Shown here piece by piece: positions 24,665-35,091 of a DNA stretch of 64,000 nt. A program made the position numbers and the translations under genes. How positions within the stretch are numbered: the stretch's first letter is position 1; each line of letters begins with the position of its first letter. This DNA comes from Mycolicibacterium nivoides (lineage in GTDB: Bacteria > Actinomycetota > Actinomycetes > Mycobacteriales > Mycobacteriaceae), in the NCBI RefSeq assembly GCF_003855255.1, contig NZ_CP034072.1, positions 2,531,806-2,595,805 on the forward strand, written 5' to 3'. The notes under the pieces are model-generated. The model made no database searches. It was given only the letters and a program-made list of their open reading frames with translations, and was not told where the DNA came from.

Positions 24665-25327
24665 TCAGTGTGAGTTGGGCATCACTGGGCCAAGCACGGT
24701 GTCGACCGATACCGACAGATCGGCCCGCACCGCGGTGCCGGCCACCAACCGCGCGTTGGGTTCGTCGACCTCGGCAACCCAGCGCCGCGCCTCATCTGCC
24801 CGTTTGCCGAACGTAATGTGACGGGCCACCAGACGCGCGACACGCACATCGTCTTGTACTGCGCAGTACCAGATTTCGTCGATCTCAGCGGCCACAGCCG
24901 ACCAACCGGGATCGTCGAGCAACAGGTAGTTGCCCTCCGTGAGCACCACGGCCGCATCCGGGAACACCGGGATCGCGCCGGCGACGGGCTGCTCGATGTC
25001 ACGCTCGAAGCCCGGCGCGTAGACCACCTCGGTCCGCGCACGGATGCGGCGCAGCAACGCCGCGTAGCCGGCAACGTCGAAGGTGTCGGGCGCCCCCTTG
25101 CGGTCCATCCGGTCCAGCCGGCGCAGCTCCACATCGGCGAGGTGAAATCCGTCCATCGGCACATGGGCGACCGCGTCGGCACCGAGACGTACCCGCGCGG
25201 CCGCGACCAGCGCCTCCGTCAGCGTGGATTTGCCCGCGCCCGGCGCCCCGGCGATCCCGATGACCGAAGTCCCCGGCTCCGCCGCGTAGGCCAGGACCCG
25301 GGCCAGCAGACCGTCGAACGTGCTCAT
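24665..25327 (-). CDS. P-loop nucleoside/nucleotide kinase-family protein
   Basis: A 220-residue kinase of the uridine kinase/phosphoribulokinase/pantothenate kinase-like superfamily. The Walker A motif GAPGAGKS is at residues 27-34, and PMDGFHLAD follows as in the YggC/Udk group. VLTEGNYLLLDDPGW is the family-typical central strand. It probably phosphorylates a sugar or nucleoside. The start MSTFDGLLARV is preferred over an ATG four codons upstream because family members begin close to the P-loop. It stands alone, divergent from the lipoprotein at 25428. Confidence 0.8.
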   Translation of the reverse strand: MSTFDGLLARVLAYAAEPGTSVIGIAGAPGAGKSTLTEALVAAARVRLGADAVAHVPMDGFHLADVELRRLDRMDRKGAPDTFDVAGYAALLRRIRARTEVVYAPGFERDIEQPVAGAIPVFPDAAVVLTEGNYLLLDDPGWSAVAAEIDEIWYCAVQDDVRVARLVARHITFGKRADEARRWVAEVDEPNARLVAGTAVRADLSVSVDTVLGPVMPNSH

Positions 25328-25427
25328 AACGGGTGCCATTGTCGCGCAGGTCATCGAACGGCCCGTGCCGAACGTCGCCACGAGCAGGTAGAACTGGCTG
25401 AGGCGGATCGCACGGAAGGCGGCTCAA

Positions 25428-26861
25428 TTGGCGAGGTTTCGCTGGTGGCTCGGTCTGGTCTGCTGTGCGGCACTCCTGGCCGGCTGCGGGAACGCCACAG
25501 TGGTCGGCGGCCGGGCGACCTCGATGTTGTTCCTGCCCGACCGCGTCGGCGGCCTGCCGGTGACCGACGGCCACAGCGGCATCCGGCCCGACGCACCCGG
25601 ACCCACGCGCCAGGCCGAGAACACCGACGGCGGCCAGATCGACGACCTGGCCCTGCTCGCCGTCGACGACATCGAGGATTTCTGGTCGCAGAACTACACC
25701 GGCGGCTCGCTGCCGGGAACCTTCACCCCCGTGTCCCGGCTCGTCTCGTTCAACTCCGACCTCTCCCCCGGGCTCGACATCTGCGGGGAGAACACCGTCG
25801 GGCTGACCAACGCCTTCTACTGCCTCAAGAGCGACGTGATGGCCTGGGACCGCGGCGTGGCGATTCCCGTCGCGGCCCAGTATTTCGGCCAGATGGGTGT
25901 GGTAGGTGTGATGGCCCACGAGTACGGCCACGCCGTCCAGCAACAGGCCCGGCTGATCAACGAGAGCACGCCCGTACTGGTGGCGGAACAGCAAGCCGAC
26001 TGCCTCGCCGGCGTCTACCTGCGCTGGGTGGCCGCGGGTAAGTCACCGCGCTTCGAGTTGAGCACCGGTGACGGCCTCAACCACGTCCTGGGCGGTCTGA
26101 TCTACATCCGCGATCCCCTGATGACGCGGATGGACGCCACGCTCACCGGCAACGAACACGGGTCGGCGCTGGACCGGGTCAGCGCGTTCCAGATCGGCTT
26201 CAGCGGCAACGTCGACCAGTGCGCGGCCATCGACTCCGACGAGATCAAGAAGCGCCGCGGCGATCTGCCCAAGTTCCTCGACTTCTTCGGCGGAGCGCAG
26301 AGCGCGAACAGCACGATCACCGCCGATCTGCTGGGCAAGACCATGCAGTCGCTGCAGCAGGTCTACGCACCGGCCAACCCACCGAAGCTGAGCACCGAGC
26401 CCACCGCATGTCCCGACGCGGGACCGTCGCCACCGGCGTCCTACTGCCCGGCGACCAACACCATCGTGGTGGACCTGGACGGGATGAAAGCGTTGGGGGA
26501 AGCCAGGAACGAGAACGACGAACGCGAGCTACTGCAAGGCGACAATTCGGCGATCTCCGTTCTCACGTCGCGCTACGCGCTGGCCGTACAACACGAAAAG
26601 GGCCTGGTGCTCGACACTCCGGTGGCCGCCATGCGCACGGGCTGCCTGACCGGCGTGGGGCAGGCCAGGATGGCCGAGGAAGGTCACCCGATCACGTTGT
26701 CGGCCGGTGACACCGACGAGGCGATCAGCGGCCTGCTCACCAACGGACTGGCTGCCAGTGATGTCAACGGCCGGGTGCTGCCGGCCGGGTTCACCCGCAT
26801 CCTGGCCTACCGGTACGGCCTGCAAGGCGATGATGCGCAGTGCTACCAACGGTTCGCGTGA
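25428..26861 (+). CDS. Secreted lipoprotein with zinc-metallopeptidase (HEYGH) domain
   Basis: A 477-residue protein with a TTG start after GGAAGG. A lipobox (LLAGC, Cys20) ends the signal peptide. HEYGH at 164-168 supplies two zinc ligands and the catalytic Glu, and Glu187 in AEQQADCLAG is the likely third ligand, as in the YpfJ-type putative neutral zinc metallopeptidases. It should act at the outer face of the membrane. A paralogue lies at 44629 with matching blocks throughout. A proline-rich DUF4333 gene follows 27 bp downstream. Substrate unknown. Confidence 0.85.
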   Translation: MARFRWWLGLVCCAALLAGCGNATVVGGRATSMLFLPDRVGGLPVTDGHSGIRPDAPGPTRQAENTDGGQIDDLALLAVDDIEDFWSQNYTGGSLPGTFTPVSRLVSFNSDLSPGLDICGENTVGLTNAFYCLKSDVMAWDRGVAIPVAAQYFGQMGVVGVMAHEYGHAVQQQARLINESTPVLVAEQQADCLAGVYLRWVAAGKSPRFELSTGDGLNHVLGGLIYIRDPLMTRMDATLTGNEHGSALDRVSAFQIGFSGNVDQCAAIDSDEIKKRRGDLPKFLDFFGGAQSANSTITADLLGKTMQSLQQVYAPANPPKLSTEPTACPDAGPSPPASYCPATNTIVVDLDGMKALGEARNENDERELLQGDNSAISVLTSRYALAVQHEKGLVLDTPVAAMRTGCLTGVGQARMAEEGHPITLSAGDTDEAISGLLTNGLAASDVNGRVLPAGFTRILAYRYGLQGDDAQCYQRFA

Positions 26862-26888
26862 TCCGATGAGCCGAGTCGAGGAGAGCCG

Positions 26889-27434
26889 ATGAGCGGTCCC
26901 GAGCAGCCGTGGTGGGCACGGCCCGGCGGCGCACCCCTGCCCGGCGGCACGCCGCCACCGGGAGCTCACCCAGCCCGGCCCCCGCGGACGCCGCCACCCG
27001 TCCGAGGACCGGCACCGCTCCCAACGCCGCAACACCACGGCCGGCCCGCTCCGCGGCCGCCGCGACCACCACAGCCGCCACCGCCGCCCAAGCCCAAACC
27101 TGCCGACCGGCGTCTGCTCATCGGTGCGGCCGTCGCCGTCGTTGCGCTCGCGATGGTCGGCACCGGTGTGTGGGCGTGGAGCCGTGTGGATGCCGACAGC
27201 ACCCGCCTCGACGTCCATCAGGCCGAGTCCGGGGTAGCGCAGATCCTGTCCGACCCCATCAACGGCTACGGGGCCAACCGGATCGTCGCGGTGGCTTGCA
27301 ACAACGGCGAGGATCCGATCGTGCGAGCCGGGGAAACCTTCACATGCGCGGTCGAGATCAACGACACGCTGCGCCGGGTGATCGTGGAATTCACGGACAA
27401 TAACGGGACTTATGCAGTTGACGGGCCCAGATAG
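26889..27434 (+). CDS. Proline-rich single-pass membrane protein with DUF4333-like domain
   Basis: A 181-residue protein. The first 72 residues are rich in Pro, Gly and Ala and begin with GPEQPWWARPG. One membrane helix follows (about 75-97, LLIGAAVAVVALAMVGTGVW), and then an extracytoplasmic domain with two cysteines, about 21 residues apart, characteristic of DUF4333 (VACNNGEDPIVRAGETFTC). Function is not known. It follows the zinc-peptidase lipoprotein by 27 bp and is probably co-transcribed, which suggests a joint role at the cell envelope. Confidence 0.8.
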   Translation: MSGPEQPWWARPGGAPLPGGTPPPGAHPARPPRTPPPVRGPAPLPTPQHHGRPAPRPPRPPQPPPPPKPKPADRRLLIGAAVAVVALAMVGTGVWAWSRVDADSTRLDVHQAESGVAQILSDPINGYGANRIVAVACNNGEDPIVRAGETFTCAVEINDTLRRVIVEFTDNNGTYAVDGPR

Positions 27435-27526
27435 AGAGACGCACGACACATTTTCGGTACCCGGTGACAACCCACACCCGACCACGCTGCCAGGCTTTAT
27501 TAGAGCCGCTATTAGTCTTACGGGTT

Positions 27527-29359
<1,833 letters not shown>

Positions 29360-29454
29360 GGCTGGTTCGCCTATGTTTGGCGCCGAGTGCGACGGAAATG
29401 TCGCAACCCGGCGCCCCCAACGACGTTTGCGTTGATTTCGGCTTGCCCGCGGCC

Positions 29455-29823
29455 TCAGCCCGCCGCCCACTCCTTGGCCTCATCGAGCTCACCAAGCCCG
29501 AAGACCTTGAGTTCCCCCGGAATCATCCACGCGAAAGCGTGCATGGCGTGGGCGACCCACTCCATATCGGATACGACGGCGATCCGTTTGAACGCGGAGT
29601 GATGGCGCAGCAGCACACCGAGGCCCAGCTTCAAATCCTCTACGAGCCCGCCGCTTCCGAATCCCTCATAGTCCGGCGAGATGACCTCGACGATCCGGAT
29701 CTCGCCGGTGTCGAGCAATTCGTCCATCGTCGGCCGGAATTCGCGCAGATCGTCACCACGCACTCGACCCGACACTCGGATACCGAACACACCCTCGGGC
29801 ATGTCGGGAAGGACGTCAATCAT
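29455..29823 (-). CDS. SpoIIAA-like (STAS/SEC14-fold) protein
   Basis: A 122-residue protein of the SpoIIAA-like family (PF11964 type): VFGIRVSGRVRGDDLREFRPTMDELLDTG and KRIAVVSDMEWVAHAMHAFAWMIPGELKVF are typical. These cytosolic proteins have a STAS-like fold and may bind lipids or take part in stress responses; their role in mycobacteria is not known. The ATG is preceded by GGGAGGAG, a strong ribosome site. It stands convergent to the FAAL gene and 55 bp downstream of a lipoprotein gene on the same strand. Confidence 0.78.
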   Translation of the reverse strand: MIDVLPDMPEGVFGIRVSGRVRGDDLREFRPTMDELLDTGEIRIVEVISPDYEGFGSGGLVEDLKLGLGVLLRHHSAFKRIAVVSDMEWVAHAMHAFAWMIPGELKVFGLGELDEAKEWAAG

Positions 29824-29878
29824 CGGTTCTCCTCCCGTCTCACGCCTCGAGTCTGCACCCAAGCGGCAGTGCTTCGAT

Positions 29879-30298
29879 TCAGGAACGCGAAGACTCCCAG
29901 AGACTTGATATCTCCGACGGCACGTTCTCGCTCTTGACGGCACTCCGTGTCCACCCGCCATGGCTTCCCGGAGCAATCCTGTAGACCCCTCCATCGCCCG
30001 AATACACCCACAGCTGTTCGGGTTCGGTGGGCAGCCAGGTCATCATCACGCCGTTGCGGGGGCTGTAGGAGGAATGGTCATGGAAGACCTCCTTGCCGGC
30101 CTTGTCGCGAACCACCGCGACCCAGGGCTTCACGCCGTCCTCGTCCGTCCCCTCCTCCGCGAACGCGGTGTAGGTGCCCGACGGGGACGCCTGGGAGTGT
30201 CCGGGGGTGATCGTCTGCCCGGACGCGTCATCGCCTTTACCGCAACCCGCGGCAATCGCCACCACTGCCAGAATCAACGCGACTATCCGCTTGCTCAC
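29879..30298 (-). CDS. Small lipoprotein of unknown function
   Basis: A 139-residue protein from a GTG start. KRIVALILAVVAIAAGC is a lipoprotein signal peptide with lipobox Cys19. The mature part is hydrophilic and contains repeated beta-strand-like segments (VAVVRDKAGKEVF, QLWVYSGDGGVYRI), suggesting part of a beta-propeller or a WD-like fold, though it is too short for a complete one. No family was recognised. It is divergent from the K+ channel gene at 30361. Confidence 0.7.
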   Translation of the reverse strand: MSKRIVALILAVVAIAAGCGKGDDASGQTITPGHSQASPSGTYTAFAEEGTDEDGVKPWVAVVRDKAGKEVFHDHSSYSPRNGVMMTWLPTEPEQLWVYSGDGGVYRIAPGSHGGWTRSAVKSENVPSEISSLWESSRS

Positions 30299-30360
30299 GT
30301 GTGTCCGTTCCCCTTCCGCGCCCACCCGCGCGTGGTACGCCTCCGCCGCGCCTCGGCGAG

Positions 30361-31194
30361 ATGGAACGATACGGTCTGGCCGCCGAGAGTGAAATCCGCC
30401 GGGTTGCCTCAGCCGATCGCGGATTTGTGTCGCACACTTTTGCGGTGACGATCCAGCAGCGCCTCGACAGGTGGGAGGCACGCGCCGAGTGGCCGCTGGC
30501 CTCGGTGGCAGCGGTGTTCCTCGCGGCGTACTCGGTGGAGGTGCTGGTGCAGCCGCACGGGTTGGCCGCCCGGGCCGTCGACTTGGCGACCCTGCTCACC
30601 TGGGCAGTGTTCACCGCGGACTATGCGGCCCGGCTGTATCTCGCCGACGACCGCAAGCAGTGGTTCCGGACCCACCTCGTCGATCTGGCGATCGTGCTGC
30701 TGCCGCTGTTGCGGCCGCTGCGGCTGCTCCGTCTCGTCGTGCTGATCGGCGTGATCCAGAAAGCCGTCGGCCACGCGATCCGCGGCAAGGTCATCCTCTA
30801 CACGATCTCGGGTGCGGTGCTGCTGGTCTATGTCGCGTCGCTGGCGGTATTGCAGGCCGAGCGTGGGCAGCCCGACGCCCACATCACCAACTTCGGCGAC
30901 GCGATCTGGTGGGCGATCACCACCATCACGACCGTCGGCTACGGCGACATGTACCCGGTCACCACGACCGGACGAGTCATCGCAGCGCTGTTGATGATTG
31001 GCGGGATCAGCCTGGTCGGTTCGATCACCGCGACGATCGCGTCGTGGATCGTGCAGACCGTGGCTGTCGACGACGCTGCCAGTGCAGCGGTGACGGCGGC
31101 CCACATCAATGAGCTACGCGCGGAGATCGCGTCGCTGCGTGAGGAGTTGCGGTCGCCGGCCGTCGAGGGCTCGGGAACCGACCACCGACCGTGA
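30361..31194 (+). CDS. Voltage-gated-type potassium channel
   Basis: A 277-residue six-helix ion channel. The selectivity filter TVGYGD is at 191-196, preceded by the pore helix FGDAIWWAITTIT. An Arg-containing S4-like segment RPLRLLRLVVLIG lies at 118-130, so voltage sensing is possible although the charge count is low. The last 40 residues (HINELRAEIASLREELR) look like a tetramerising coiled coil. The first ATG is used here, but GTG codons at 30427 and 30445 lie closer to the first helix and could be the true start. Confidence 0.85.
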   Translation: MERYGLAAESEIRRVASADRGFVSHTFAVTIQQRLDRWEARAEWPLASVAAVFLAAYSVEVLVQPHGLAARAVDLATLLTWAVFTADYAARLYLADDRKQWFRTHLVDLAIVLLPLLRPLRLLRLVVLIGVIQKAVGHAIRGKVILYTISGAVLLVYVASLAVLQAERGQPDAHITNFGDAIWWAITTITTVGYGDMYPVTTTGRVIAALLMIGGISLVGSITATIASWIVQTVAVDDAASAAVTAAHINELRAEIASLREELRSPAVEGSGTDHRP

Positions 31195-31220
31195 ACCTGG
31201 ATCACCAACGAGTTGAAGAG

Positions 31221-31304
31221 TGCGGGCGGTGGGACTCGAACCCACACGTTCTTTCGAACACGGGCACCTAAAGCCCGGGCGTCTGCCAGTTCCGCCACGC
31301 CCGC
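31221..31304 (-). tRNA. tRNA-Leu (anticodon UAG)
   Basis: The minus strand folds as a class II tRNA. The acceptor arms are GCGGGCG and CGCCCGC with discriminator A. The D-arm region GGCGGAACTGGCAGACGC follows, then anticodon stem CGGGC/GCCCG with loop TTTAGGT (anticodon TAG), a long variable arm, and T-arm GTGGGTTCGAGTCCCAC. The CCA end is not encoded. It reads CUA leucine codons, which are rare in this GC-rich DNA. Confidence 0.95.
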
Positions 31305-31393
31305 AGAGCCACGATCGTACAGCCCGCTTTATCAGCTTCGACTGTCGGTAGCCATCAATATCGTCGAGGCATCGCCTGACGAAGGGGTGCGTC

Positions 31394-32134
31394 GTGCGGT
31401 CGGCAGAAGAGTTCAACAAGGTTCAGCAGCTCATCAGAGCCGGCTTGAACGACTGCGCTATCGCCCGGCACACGGGCATACCCCGCAAGACCGTCTGGCA
31501 ATGGCGCTGCAAACCCCGAATCCGTCCGAGGTCGACAACCGACGCTTCAGGACGCTGCACCGTCCACGACTTCTCCGCGCTTCCCGCCAAGGCATATTGC
31601 TACGTCCTTGGTATGTACCTCGGCGATGGGTGCATCTCCCGAGGCGCGCGGACATGGCACCTGAGGATCACGCTCGACACAAAGTACCCAGGCATCATCG
31701 ACAGCTGCCGTGACGCCCTCGACATTCTGATGCCTGGTCAGCACGCGGCCCTTGTCCGTCGCAAAGACAACTGCGCCGATGTGTCGCTCTGCTCGAACCA
31801 CTGGCCATGCCTTCTTCCGCAGCATGGTCCGGGCAGGAAACACACCAGACCGATTCGGTTGGAGCCTTGGCAGGAGGCACTTGTCAAGCGAGCCCCAGAG
31901 GACTTCGTGCGCGGCCTGATTCACAGCGACGGTTGTCGCGTGATTGCGGACGATCGCGGCGTCAAGAGCATCCGCTATCACTTCTCGAATAGGTCTGACG
32001 ACATTCGGGCCCTCTATTGCGCCGCGCTCGATGAGCTCGGGATTCCGTGGACCCGCCCCAGCAAGTACGACGTTGCCGTGTACCGCAAAGCCGCCACCGC
32101 TCGCCTCGACGAATTCATCGGCCCTAAGGTCTAG
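31394..32134 (+). CDS. Free-standing HTH plus LAGLIDADG-type protein
   Basis: A 246-residue protein from a GTG start. An N-terminal helix-turn-helix (about 19-38, CAIARHTGIPRKTVWQWRC) is followed by two LAGLIDADG-like motifs, VLGMYLGDG (71-79) and VRGLIHSDG (172-180), with acidic residues Asp78 and Asp179 in the metal-binding positions. This is the architecture of a monomeric homing endonuclease or a domesticated regulator derived from one. It is not inside an intron or intein and lies 89 bp from tRNA-Leu. Base composition appears lower in GC than its neighbours. Nuclease activity is possible but unproven. Confidence 0.75.
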   Translation: MRSAEEFNKVQQLIRAGLNDCAIARHTGIPRKTVWQWRCKPRIRPRSTTDASGRCTVHDFSALPAKAYCYVLGMYLGDGCISRGARTWHLRITLDTKYPGIIDSCRDALDILMPGQHAALVRRKDNCADVSLCSNHWPCLLPQHGPGRKHTRPIRLEPWQEALVKRAPEDFVRGLIHSDGCRVIADDRGVKSIRYHFSNRSDDIRALYCAALDELGIPWTRPSKYDVAVYRKAATARLDEFIGPKV

Positions 32135-32148
32135 TGGCAGTGGACGCA

Positions 32149-32844
32149 CTACCCGGACGGTAGGACCTGACCCGACATGTTGATCAGCCGGTCGTGCTCG
32201 TCGAAGAGCAGTTCGGCGTGGCCGTCGGGCAGCACGACCCGCAGACCGCCCGGAATCTGTTCGACCGACACTTCCCGCAACGCCGCCCATACGTACACGC
32301 TGCGGGGTGCGACCGGCATGGCCTGCAACGCCTCGCCGACACAACGCATCAGCCGGGGCGCGCTCGGCGCGGGCAACTGAAGCCGATCGTCGGTCAGCAC
32401 GATCACGCCGACGATCCCATCCTCGAGCGCGAAGGTATAGCAGGGCTTCAACCCGAGATTGAGCGACGCGACGGCGCCCATCCACCACGCGAACTCCCGC
32501 GGCGTCGCGTCGCCGAGCGGCACCTCCGCATCACGCAATTCGGCAATACCGTTCAGCTCACCGCGGTCGCGGAGCACGGCGCTTCCGTATTCGTCCGGAC
32601 GCGGGAAATCGGGGTTCGCCCATCCCCACTGCCACATCCCCCGTTCCGCCGAGGCAGCGCCGAGCAGCTCGCCCCGTGCGACGAAAGGTGCCACGCCGCT
32701 CGTCGAGGCCAGCGAAAACTGATGGGTTTCGGCATCAAAGCTCCAGCCGCCGTCATACGGGGTGCCTTCGCCGACGAGGTCCGAGAGATAGGCCTGCGCC
32801 TCGGCTTGAACGATCGCGGCGTCGAGCAGCATTTCTTCGAGCAC
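32149..32844 (-). CDS. Conserved hypothetical protein (DUF6882-like)
   Basis: A 231-residue cytosolic protein. GMWQWGWANPDFP around residue 70 and LGDATPREFAWWMGAVASLNLG fit, from memory, the DUF6882 family. There is no signal peptide or membrane segment. The C-terminal 60 residues (VYVWAALREVSVEQIPGGLRVVLPDGHAELLFDE) look like a beta-sheet domain. No function is known. It converges with the LAGLIDADG gene (14-bp gap) and is divergent from lprD. Confidence 0.65.
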   Translation of the reverse strand: MLEEMLLDAAIVQAEAQAYLSDLVGEGTPYDGGWSFDAETHQFSLASTSGVAPFVARGELLGAASAERGMWQWGWANPDFPRPDEYGSAVLRDRGELNGIAELRDAEVPLGDATPREFAWWMGAVASLNLGLKPCYTFALEDGIVGVIVLTDDRLQLPAPSAPRLMRCVGEALQAMPVAPRSVYVWAALREVSVEQIPGGLRVVLPDGHAELLFDEHDRLINMSGQVLPSG

Positions 32845-32923
32845 GCGAAAAGCCTAAGTGCCACTCGCGGCCCATCCGGGCACGTATTTTCGACCCCCGC
32901 GACCCGCGCCGTACCATGGACGA

Positions 32924-33307
32924 ATGTCCACTACACGGCGTAGGAGACCAGCGCTCATCGCACTGGTCTTCCTTGGCGCGGCCGGCTGCCTCGCACTGGC
33001 CTGGTGGCAGTGGACCCGCTACGAATCCGCCTCGGGCACCTTCCAGAATCTGGGCTATGCCCTCCAGTGGCCGATGTTCGCCGGGTTCTGCTTCTACGCC
33101 TATTACAAGTTCGTCCGTTATGAGGAGGCACCGCCGGAGCGGGATAACGGTGAGCTCACCGAGATCCCCGCGGGCCTGTTGCCCGAACGCCCCAAGGCCG
33201 CAGCGGCCGACGCCGACGACCGAGAAATGTCCGAGTACAACGCCTACCTTGCCGAGCTGGCCAAGTCCGACGCCCAGCCCGAGAAGAAAGACAGGACCGA
33301 CAGATGA
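32924..33307 (+). CDS. lprD: LprD-like membrane/lipoprotein
   Basis: A 127-residue protein, matching the length and position of M. tuberculosis LprD (Rv1343c), next to the DUF3817 gene and rdgB-rph. The N-terminus RRRRPALIALVFLGAAGC could be a lipoprotein signal with lipobox Cys22. A second hydrophobic stretch (LQWPMFAGFCFYAYYKFV) follows, so it may instead be a two-helix membrane protein. The charged tail is predicted cytosolic in that model. Its stop overlaps the next ATG (ATGA). Function unknown. Confidence 0.75.
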   Translation: MSTTRRRRPALIALVFLGAAGCLALAWWQWTRYESASGTFQNLGYALQWPMFAGFCFYAYYKFVRYEEAPPERDNGELTEIPAGLLPERPKAAAADADDREMSEYNAYLAELAKSDAQPEKKDRTDR

Positions 33308-33666
33308 CCGCACCAGAACCGGGCGCCGAGGTCACGCCGCCTGTTTCGATGCCCAAGGAGACCATCCGCAAGGCCCTGCTGGGCTACCGCGTGTTGGCCT
33401 GGACGACGGGCATCTGGCTGATCGCGCTGTGCTACGAGATGGTGCTCAAGTACATCGTCCAGGTGGACAACCCGCCGAGCTGGATCGGCATCGTGCACGG
33501 CTGGGTGTACTTCATCTACCTGCTGTTCACGGCCAACCTCGCGGTCAAGGTCCGCTGGCCCATCGGCAAGACGATCGGCGTGCTGCTCGCGGGCACGATC
33601 CCGCTCCTGGGCATCATCGTTGAGCACTTCAACACGCTCGACCTCAAGAAGCGCTTCGAACTGTAA
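33304..33666 (+). CDS. DUF3817 integral membrane protein
   Basis: A 120-residue protein with about three membrane helices. YRVLAWTTGIWLIALCYEMVLKY and GIVHGWVYFIYLLFTANLAVK are the DUF3817 hallmark segments, including the conserved HG pair. It corresponds in position to Rv1342c. It is translationally coupled to lprD. A second DUF3817 protein is encoded at 55762. The family has no established function. Confidence 0.85.
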   Translation: MTAPEPGAEVTPPVSMPKETIRKALLGYRVLAWTTGIWLIALCYEMVLKYIVQVDNPPSWIGIVHGWVYFIYLLFTANLAVKVRWPIGKTIGVLLAGTIPLLGIIVEHFNTLDLKKRFEL

Positions 33667-33688
33667 GCGCGGACAGTCAGCGGGCCCG

Positions 33689-34294
33689 CTAGGACCCGGC
33701 CAACTCCCGCAGCGCTGGCACCAACAACGCCAGCGCCCGGCCGCGATGCGACGCCGCGTCCTTCTCGGCGGGTGACAGCTCGGCGGCGGTCGAAGTGGAC
33801 CCCTCGGGCAGGAACACCGGGTCGTAACCGAACCCGCCGTCGCCGCGGGGTTCGCGGGTGACCGTGCCCGGCCACTCCCCGCGCACCACCGTGGAACCGG
33901 ACGCAGACACCAACGCACACGCAGACACGAACGCCGCGCCGCGCCGTTCGTCGGGCACATCCGCCAGCTGCCCGAGCAGCAACGCGGTGTTCGCGCTGTC
34001 GTCCCCGTGGCGCCCGGCCCACCGCGCCGAGAGCACCCCGGGCATCCCGTTCAGGGCGTCCACTGAGATCCCGGAATCATCTGCCACACAAGCCAATCCT
34101 GTGGCGCGAAAGCCATCCGAAGCCTTGGCCAGTGCGTTCTCCTCGAACGTCGCACCGGTTTCGGGCGCCTCGTCGTACGCAGCCACGTCGGCCAGGGACA
34201 CCAGGTCCAGCCCGGTGATCCCGGCGGCATCCAGCACCCGGCGCAGCTCGGCCAGCTTCTTGGCGTTACGGCTGGCTACAAGGAGGGACGGCAC
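33689..34294 (-). CDS. rdgB: RdgB/HAM1 non-canonical purine NTP pyrophosphatase
   Basis: A 201-residue HAM1-family enzyme. It hydrolyses dITP, XTP and similar deaminated purine triphosphates to monophosphates. VASRNAKKLAELRRVL near the start is the substrate-binding SxNxxK motif, and ATFEENALAKA, CVADDSGISVDAL and GFGYDPVF are diagnostic. The GTG start directly abuts the rph stop. The rph-rdgB pairing is conserved across actinobacteria. Confidence 0.95.
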   Translation of the reverse strand: MPSLLVASRNAKKLAELRRVLDAAGITGLDLVSLADVAAYDEAPETGATFEENALAKASDGFRATGLACVADDSGISVDALNGMPGVLSARWAGRHGDDSANTALLLGQLADVPDERRGAAFVSACALVSASGSTVVRGEWPGTVTREPRGDGGFGYDPVFLPEGSTSTAAELSPAEKDAASHRGRALALLVPALRELAGS

Positions 34295-35074
34295 TCAGCT
34301 TCCAAACGCTTTCTTGGGCGCGGGCCCTTCCGGCAGCACGCCCGGGTACGGCAGTTCGAGTGCCTCGCGCTGGATCACGAACAACTGCTCGCAGGCACCG
34401 AGCGCGGCGTCGAGCATCTTGTCCAGCGTGGACCGCGGGAAGGTCGCGCCCTCACCGGTGCCCTGGATCTCCACGAGGGTGCCGGTGTCGGTGGCGACCA
34501 CGTTCATGTCCACCTCGGCGCGGGAATCCTCGACGTAAGGCAGGTCGACGCGGACGCGCCCGTCGACCACACCCACCGACACGGCCGCGATCGCACACGA
34601 CAGCGGGCGCGGATCGGAAAGCCGCCCGGCCGCAGCCAGATACGTCACCGCATCGGAGAGTGCGACGTAGGCACCGGTGATGGCCGCGGTGCGGGTACCG
34701 CCGTCCGCCTGCAGCACGTCGCAATCGATCGCGATGGTGTTCTCCCCCAGCGCGCCGAGATCGATGCACGCGCGCAGCGAGCGTCCGACCAGTCGGCTGA
34801 TCTCCTGGGTGCGGCCGCCGACGCGGCCCTTGACCGATTCGCGGTCCGAGCGGTCGTGAGTGGCGGCCGGCAGCATGGCATATTCGGCGGTCAGCCAGCC
34901 CTGTCCGGAACCCTTACGCCAGCGCGGCACGCCTTCGGTGACCGAGGCGGTGCACATGACGCGGGTCTGGCCGAACTCCACCAGTACCGAGCCTGCGGGA
35001 TGCGATGTGAAACCGCGGGTGATGGTTACCGGGCGCAGCTCGTCGTCAAGACGACCGTCTTCTCGCTTGGACAC
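34295..35074 (-). CDS. rph: Ribonuclease PH
   Basis: A 259-residue phosphorolytic 3'-5' exoribonuclease that trims tRNA 3' ends. The N-terminal [32 protein letters not shown] and the phosphate-binding [28 protein letters not shown] are diagnostic. The start is GTG. It is followed without spacing by rdgB and lies 17 bp after the phosphodiesterase gene, in the same direction. Confidence 0.96.
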   Translation of the reverse strand: MSKREDGRLDDELRPVTITRGFTSHPAGSVLVEFGQTRVMCTASVTEGVPRWRKGSGQGWLTAEYAMLPAATHDRSDRESVKGRVGGRTQEISRLVGRSLRACIDLGALGENTIAIDCDVLQADGGTRTAAITGAYVALSDAVTYLAAAGRLSDPRPLSCAIAAVSVGVVDGRVRVDLPYVEDSRAEVDMNVVATDTGTLVEIQGTGEGATFPRSTLDKMLDAALGACEQLFVIQREALELPYPGVLPEGPAPKKAFGS

Positions 35075-35091
35075 CCGCCAACCCTAGCGGG

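Noticed and set aside
31195..32140. Integrated genetic element at tRNA-Leu
   Set aside because: There is no integrase, no repeat of the tRNA 3' end nearby, and only one unusual gene follows.
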